A stretch of DNA of 64,000 bases from Sphingorhabdus profundilacus (GTDB lineage Bacteria > Pseudomonadota > Alphaproteobacteria > Sphingomonadales > Sphingomonadaceae). Made by a program: the position numbers and the translations under genes. The stretch is from positions 992,001 through 1,056,000 of the forward strand of contig NZ_SDWJ01000002.1 in the NCBI RefSeq assembly GCF_009769755.1, in the 5' to 3' direction. Below the pieces are notes generated by a model. That model had not been told where the DNA came from. It made no database searches and saw only the letters and a list, made by a program, of their open reading frames with translations. Shown piece by piece: positions 60,541 to 64,000 of this stretch; positions within the stretch are counted from its first letter, which is position 1, and every line of letters starts with the position of its first letter.

Positions 60541-60998
60541 TCGACGCGAAATTGACCGAACTGGGCATCACCTTGCCCGAACCTGCGGCCCCGGTTGCGT
60601 CTTATGTGCCAACGGTTGAAGCGAACGGGATGCTGTATGTGTCGGGGCAATTGCCCTTTGTCGATGGCAAGGTGATTACCGGCAAAGTGGGCGATGCGCG
60701 CAGTTTGGCCGATGGCCAGCTCGCTGCCCGGGCATGTGGCATCATGCTGATCGCGCAGATGAAAAAGGCGTTGGGTGGGGATCTGGACCGCGTGGAACGG
60801 ATCGTCAAACTGGGCGTCTTTGTTGCGTCGACGCCTGAATTCACCGATCAACCGGAGGTCGCAAACGGCGCGTCCGACTTGATGGAGGCGGTGTTCGGCG
60901 ATGCAGGAAAACATGCCCGTGCAGCGGTGTCGGTGCCTGTACTTCCCCGGGACGCGACGGTGGAAATTGACTGTGTTGTACAGGTGCGCCCGATTTAA
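60537..60998 (+). CDS. RidA family protein
   Basis: The 153-residue product matches the RidA/YjgF family: LYVSGQLPFVDGKVITGKVGD, AARACGIMLIAQMKKALGGDLDRVERIVKLGVFVAS and ARAAVSVPVLPRDATVEID. Archetypal RidA deaminates reactive enamines; this is the longer, COG0251-type. The catalytic Arg of RidA (in xxRxxV near the C-terminus) appears here as LPRDATVEI. It is coupled to the HAD gene by a 4-base overlap. Confidence 0.88.
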   Translation: MIDAKLTELGITLPEPAAPVASYVPTVEANGMLYVSGQLPFVDGKVITGKVGDARSLADGQLAARACGIMLIAQMKKALGGDLDRVERIVKLGVFVASTPEFTDQPEVANGASDLMEAVFGDAGKHARAAVSVPVLPRDATVEIDCVVQVRPI

Positions 60999-61013
60999 TG
61001 GCGCCCTCCATTT

Positions 61014-61093
61014 CCGTTCGTGTCGAGCGTAGTCGAGGCACCCGGAAGGCGCGCTCTCCCTCATGGCATCTCGACTGCGCTCGATGCGAACGG
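61014..61093. repeat. palindromic repeat CCGTTCG...CGAACGG, copy 1
   Basis: Arms CCGTTCGTGTCGAGCGTAGT... and ...GCGCTCGATGCGAACGG match at about 21 of 24 positions across a 30-base centre. It lies just before the start of the COG3146 gene. Confidence 0.85.
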
Positions 61094-61106
61094 TTTTGGG
61101 CGGGCT

Positions 61107-62237
61107 ATGCCTGAGGTCGCTGCCGAACTGTTGAACCGGGTCGGCGATGTCGCGCCTACCGCTTGGGATGCGCTCAACCCGCGCGGCAACCCTTTTGTCA
61201 GCCACGCATTCCTGTCGGCGCTGGAGGAATCGGGCAGCGTTGGTTCGGGCACGGGGTGGTCACCGGCCCCCATTCTTATCCGCGATGGTAATGACATTCC
61301 CGCAGCGGCGCTTCCTGCTTATCTGAAGACGCATAGTCAGGGCGAATATGTGTTCGACCACCACTGGGCCGATGCCTTTGAACGGGCGGGCGGACGCTAT
61401 TATCCCAAGCTGCAGATTGCCGCGCCTTTTTCGCCCGTGCCTGGCCCGAGGCTTTTGATGCGTGATCCAAGTTATGCGGCGTCCCTGTTGGCGGCGGCGG
61501 AAACCTTGGTGGATCAAAATGGTCTTTCGTCAGCCCATGCGACCTTTGTCGACGAGTCCGAGCTGGACTATTATCGCGCGGCAGGCTGGCTGGTTCGCGT
61601 CGGCACACAATTCCATTGGCAAAATCGCGGCTATGGCAACTTTGACGGTTTTCTGGCGGCGCTATCGTCGCGCAAGCGCAAGGCCATCCGCAAAGAACGC
61701 GCCGCCGCGCAGGCTGCCGTGCGAATCGAGCAAATTTCGGGAACGGATATCACTGCCGAAATGTGGGACGCCTTCTGGGTTTTCTATCAGGACACCGGCG
61801 CCCGAAAATGGGGGCAGCCCTATCTCACCCGGGCTTTTTTCGACATCATTGGGGAAAGCATGAAGGACAGCATTGTCCTTTTTCTCGCCTTTGATGGCGG
61901 AAACCCCATAGCCGGAGCGTTGAACTTCGTTAGTCCGGATTGCCTTTATGGCCGCTATTGGGGGTGCACCCGTGACGTCCCTTTCCTCCATTTCGAGCTC
62001 TGCTATTATCAGGCAGTGGATTATGCGATTGCCCATGGTTTGCCGCGGGTCGAAGCAGGGGCGCAGGGCGAACACAAGCTGGCGCGGGGCTATGAACCGG
62101 TGCCTACTTACTCCGCGCATTATATCGCCAATCCGGGTTTCCGAGACGCAGTTGCTGATTTCCTGGACCGCGAAACGCAAGCGATGGAGCGTGAGATAGA
62201 ATTTCTCGGCGAAATGGGGCCGTTCAAACGGGCCTGA
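61107..62237 (+). CDS. COG3146 GNAT-fold acyltransferase
   Basis: The 376-residue product is a peptidogalycan biosynthesis/recognition family (COG3146) protein: WDALNPRGNPFVSHAFLSALEESGSVGSGTGWSPAPIL, SRKRKAIRKERAAAQ, WDAFWVFYQDTGARKWGQPYLTRAFF, YGRYWGCTRDVPFLHFELCYYQAVDYAI and GLPRVEAGAQGEHKLARGYEP. It has two GNAT-like halves and probably transfers an acyl or aminoacyl group. The function is unproven. ATG61107 is chosen; upstream starts fall in the repeat. Confidence 0.85.
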   Translation: MPEVAAELLNRVGDVAPTAWDALNPRGNPFVSHAFLSALEESGSVGSGTGWSPAPILIRDGNDIPAAALPAYLKTHSQGEYVFDHHWADAFERAGGRYYPKLQIAAPFSPVPGPRLLMRDPSYAASLLAAAETLVDQNGLSSAHATFVDESELDYYRAAGWLVRVGTQFHWQNRGYGNFDGFLAALSSRKRKAIRKERAAAQAAVRIEQISGTDITAEMWDAFWVFYQDTGARKWGQPYLTRAFFDIIGESMKDSIVLFLAFDGGNPIAGALNFVSPDCLYGRYWGCTRDVPFLHFELCYYQAVDYAIAHGLPRVEAGAQGEHKLARGYEPVPTYSAHYIANPGFRDAVADFLDRETQAMEREIEFLGEMGPFKRA

Positions 62238-62238
62238 A

Positions 62239-62316
62239 ATGTAAAAGAGACGGGAGAGGGAGAGACGTCCCGTCGAGATTATACGAACATCTCCGCTTCT
62301 GCTGTCTCTTTTACAT
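62239..62316. repeat. nested inverted repeats between the COG3146 and acyl-CoA dehydrogenase genes
   Basis: ATGTAAAAGAGAC (62239-62251) and GTCTCTTTTACAT (62304-62316) are perfect 13-bp inverted arms. Inside, GACGGGA (62250-62256) and TCCCGTC (62268-62274) pair as well. No T-run follows. It may be a mobile hairpin element, mRNA structure or a control site for the dehydrogenase. Confidence 0.8.
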
Positions 62317-62389
62317 GATATTTTGATGCTTCGCGCTCTTGCATTCCAGTCTTTAATCGCGCAATTAAACAGCGAGAGAGGAATCAGCT

Positions 62390-63601
62390 ATGAGCAAGCC
62401 AAGCCCCCAAGAACTCACGGATTTCGAAAAGCAGTGCGACGCCTGGTTCGCCGCAAATACGGTGCGCGACCCCGGTTTCATGCTGCCGCTGACATTCATG
62501 GAAGTGTCGACCGACCGGCAGTTCGACTTTCTGCGCGAATGGCAGCGCAAGGTATATGAGGCTGGCTATTTCGGGATGAGCTGGCCCACCGAATATGGCG
62601 GCTATGGCATGCACCCGGAATATCAGCGGATCGCCACGCGGATTATGAAAACGCATGATGCGCCGATCATGATCAATGCGATTGCGAATGGGTGGACCGG
62701 GCCGCTGTTGCTTGACATCGGCCGTGAAGAGGACAAGCGGCGCTATATCAAGCCGATGCTGAGTGCCGAGGAAATCTGGTGCCAGGGATTTTCAGAACCA
62801 GAGCATGGATCGGACCTTGGATCGGCGCAGACCAAGGCGGTGCGTGATGGCGATGATTATGTCATCAACGGATCGAAAATCTGGACTTCGCTGGGTGATC
62901 GCGCGGACTATATGATCCTGCTGGCGCGGACGTCGAATGATGGCCCCAGCAAATATGCAGGGCTCAGCTTTTTCCTCGCTCCGATGAAGATTCCGGGCGT
63001 CGAAACGCGGCGGCTGAAAAAACTGACGGGTGAATATGGCTTTACCCAATGCTTCTTTACCGATGCACGGATTCCGGCTTCAGGTCTTGTCGGTGAAGAA
63101 GGGCAAGGCTGGATGGTCGCCATGAAAACGCTGGAATATGAGCGCGGCGCAAAGGTCAATCCGGTCGGCGGATATTTCGTCAAGGAAATGGACGTGATGA
63201 GCGTTGTCGACATGGCGCGCACGGCAAAGCGCGGCGGGAAACCGGTGCTGGACGATCCAGTGATGCGCGACAGGCTGGTTGACTATATGATCGAAATCCA
63301 GGCGCTCAATCTTAATAACCAGCGCCGCCGGATGGCCCCGTTGACCAGCGACCGGCCGATGGGCCTGGCTTTGATGAACAAGCTGGCGCGGACCGAATTG
63401 ATCCGCGAACTGACCGAATTTTCATTACAATTTCAGGGCAGCCGAGCAGGCTATTATGTCGGCGATGAAAACGCGGTCGACGATGGCTATTGGCACCGCG
63501 CCTATCTCAACAGCTTTTCCGCAACCATTGGTGGCGGGACCAGTCAGATCCAAAAGAACATCATCGGCGAACATGTACTTGGGTTGCCCAAGGGGCGGTG
63601 A
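62390..63601 (+). CDS. acyl-CoA dehydrogenase family protein
   Basis: The 403-residue product matches acyl-CoA dehydrogenases: FGMSWPTEYGGYGMHPEYQRIATRIMKTHDAP, CQGFSEPEHGSDLGSAQTKAVRDGDDYVINGSKIWTSLGDRADYMILLARTS, FTDARIPASGLVGEEGQGWMVAMKTLEYERG and GGTSQIQKNIIGEHVLGLPKG. The FAD and fatty-acyl residues are present. Electrons would go to EtfAB of the window. The chain opens with MSKPSPQELTDFEKQCDAWFAANT. A short enoyl-CoA hydratase gene follows, so a degradation pathway is likely. Confidence 0.95.
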   Translation: MSKPSPQELTDFEKQCDAWFAANTVRDPGFMLPLTFMEVSTDRQFDFLREWQRKVYEAGYFGMSWPTEYGGYGMHPEYQRIATRIMKTHDAPIMINAIANGWTGPLLLDIGREEDKRRYIKPMLSAEEIWCQGFSEPEHGSDLGSAQTKAVRDGDDYVINGSKIWTSLGDRADYMILLARTSNDGPSKYAGLSFFLAPMKIPGVETRRLKKLTGEYGFTQCFFTDARIPASGLVGEEGQGWMVAMKTLEYERGAKVNPVGGYFVKEMDVMSVVDMARTAKRGGKPVLDDPVMRDRLVDYMIEIQALNLNNQRRRMAPLTSDRPMGLALMNKLARTELIRELTEFSLQFQGSRAGYYVGDENAVDDGYWHRAYLNSFSATIGGGTSQIQKNIIGEHVLGLPKGR

Positions 63602-63616
63602 TGCCGCGCTACCTCA

Positions 63617-63698
63617 CCCGTTCGTGTCGAGCTCAGTCGAGACACCCGTCCGTCATGCGCGCCTTAACGGTGTCTCGACGATGCTCGACACGAACGGG
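63617..63698. repeat. palindromic repeat CCGTTCG...CGAACGG, copy 2
   Basis: Arms CCGTTCGTGTCGAGCTCAGT... and ...GATGCTCGACACGAACGG mirror each other and closely match copy 1 at 61014-61093. It fills the gap between the dehydrogenase and hydratase genes. Confidence 0.85.
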
Positions 63699-63725
63699 AA
63701 ACGTGGCTGAAGTGAAAGGAATGCA

Positions 63726-64000
63726 ATGAGCGAAGTCCTAACCCAGACGCAGGACGGCGTCCTGATTATTACGATCAACCGGCCCGAAGCGAAAAATGCG
63801 GTCAATCAGGCGGTGGCGCAAGGGGTCGCGGCCGCTATGGAACAACTCGATGGCGACAAAAGCCTGAATGCGGGAATAATAACGGGCGCTGGCGGGACAT
63901 TTTGTTCAGGCATGGATCTGAAGGCATTTTTGCGTGGCGAATTGCCTAGCATCAAGGGCAAGGGCTTTGCCGGATTTATCGAATCCCCGCCTGGCAAGCC
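63726..64000 (+). CDS. enoyl-CoA hydratase/isomerase family protein, 5' part only
   Basis: About 91 residues are seen before the window ends. VLIITINRPEAKNAVNQAVAQGVAAAMEQLDGDKSLNAGIITGAGGTFCSGMDLKAFL matches the crotonase family, with GAGGTFCSGMDL as the oxyanion-hole segment. It would hydrate an enoyl-CoA after the upstream dehydrogenase. AAAGGAA precedes ATG63726. The catalytic C-terminal part lies outside. Confidence 0.93.
   Translation, partial: MSEVLTQTQDGVLIITINRPEAKNAVNQAVAQGVAAAMEQLDGDKSLNAGIITGAGGTFCSGMDLKAFLRGELPSIKGKGFAGFIESPPGK

Noticed and set aside
1-64000. tRNA, rRNA, CRISPR array, prophage or insertion sequence
   Set aside because: No cloverleaf-like sequence, regularly spaced repeats, integrase or transposase frame was seen in reading the intergenic regions and translated frames; a tRNAscan or Infernal run would be decisive.

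Overview
The window is a 64 kb piece of an alphaproteobacterial chromosome, most probably from the order Sphingomonadales. This is an inference from family content and gene order: an ArsR-methyltransferase regulator fused to a metF/split-metH operon, DUF3572 beside divK, lspA followed by DUF3035 lipoproteins, the rpoN-lptB-lptA-lptC-rnd block, and the hairpin repeats characteristic of sphingomonad intergenic DNA. No rRNA, tRNA, CRISPR array, prophage or insertion sequence was seen. Coding density is high. Most genes are core metabolism; accessory material is limited to two toxin-antitoxin modules, a few repeats and some orphan genes.

Layout. 1-2.3 kb: the 5' end of a DUF853 ATPase, a lipid-anchored class A beta-lactamase-like protein and two small lipoproteins. 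2.4-8.1 kb: one-carbon/methionine operon (SahR-like regulator, metF, and metH split into two genes), starting from an apparently leaderless promoter with a perfect operator between -35 and -10. 8.2-10.3 kb: a beta-helix secreted protein, a brnTA toxin-antitoxin pair and an orphan membrane protein. 10.4-16.4 kb (minus strand): HerA-like ATPase, TIGR02186 plus TauE/SafE exporter, and an NfrB-like inner-membrane glycosyltransferase with an outer-membrane-like partner. 16.6-21.5 kb: nhaA, a DUF885 lipoprotein, a Fic/AbrB toxin-antitoxin module, a transglutaminase-like protease and a TonB-domain protein. 21.7-25.7 kb: etfBA behind a 22-bp palindrome, sucC, a HAD phosphatase and zinc-free rpmJ.

25.8-38.6 kb (plus strand): an M14 carboxypeptidase, gpmA, purEK, folA, an M19 dipeptidase, ribF, a glycerophosphodiester phosphodiesterase, ileS, lspA and two DUF3035 lipoproteins. 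ileS carries an in-frame hairpin-rich repeat that adds about 45 residues. 38.7-46.4 kb: dxs, a Zur-like regulator, an alcohol dehydrogenase divergent from a LysR regulator, a MerC-domain protein with a candidate Zur box, ctaA, cutA and rplM-rpsI. 46.6-50.9 kb: a membrane-embedded chemoreceptor and a divergent pair of orphan enzymes (a PLP-fold protein and a D-Ala-D-Ala-ligase-like ATP-grasp), which is the best candidate here for an undescribed pathway. 50.9-55.2 kb: rpoN, lptB, lptA, lptC and rnd. 55.4-64 kb: a double cold-shock protein, dps, a GDT1-type cation exporter, rpmG, a homocysteine methyltransferase, divK, DUF3572, HAD and RidA genes, a COG3146 acyltransferase, an acyl-CoA dehydrogenase and the start of an enoyl-CoA hydratase.

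Two themes recur. Several regulator or toxin-antitoxin genes (sahR-like, brnT, abrB, zur-like) have a -35, a 17-nt spacer and a -10 ending 5 to 8 nt before the ATG, and in the first three a palindrome lies in the spacer, which suggests leaderless, self-controlled transcription. Mobile hairpin repeats also sit around and inside the ribF-ileS-lspA block and around the fatty-acid genes at the right end. All statements rest on reading the sequence; no database search was run.
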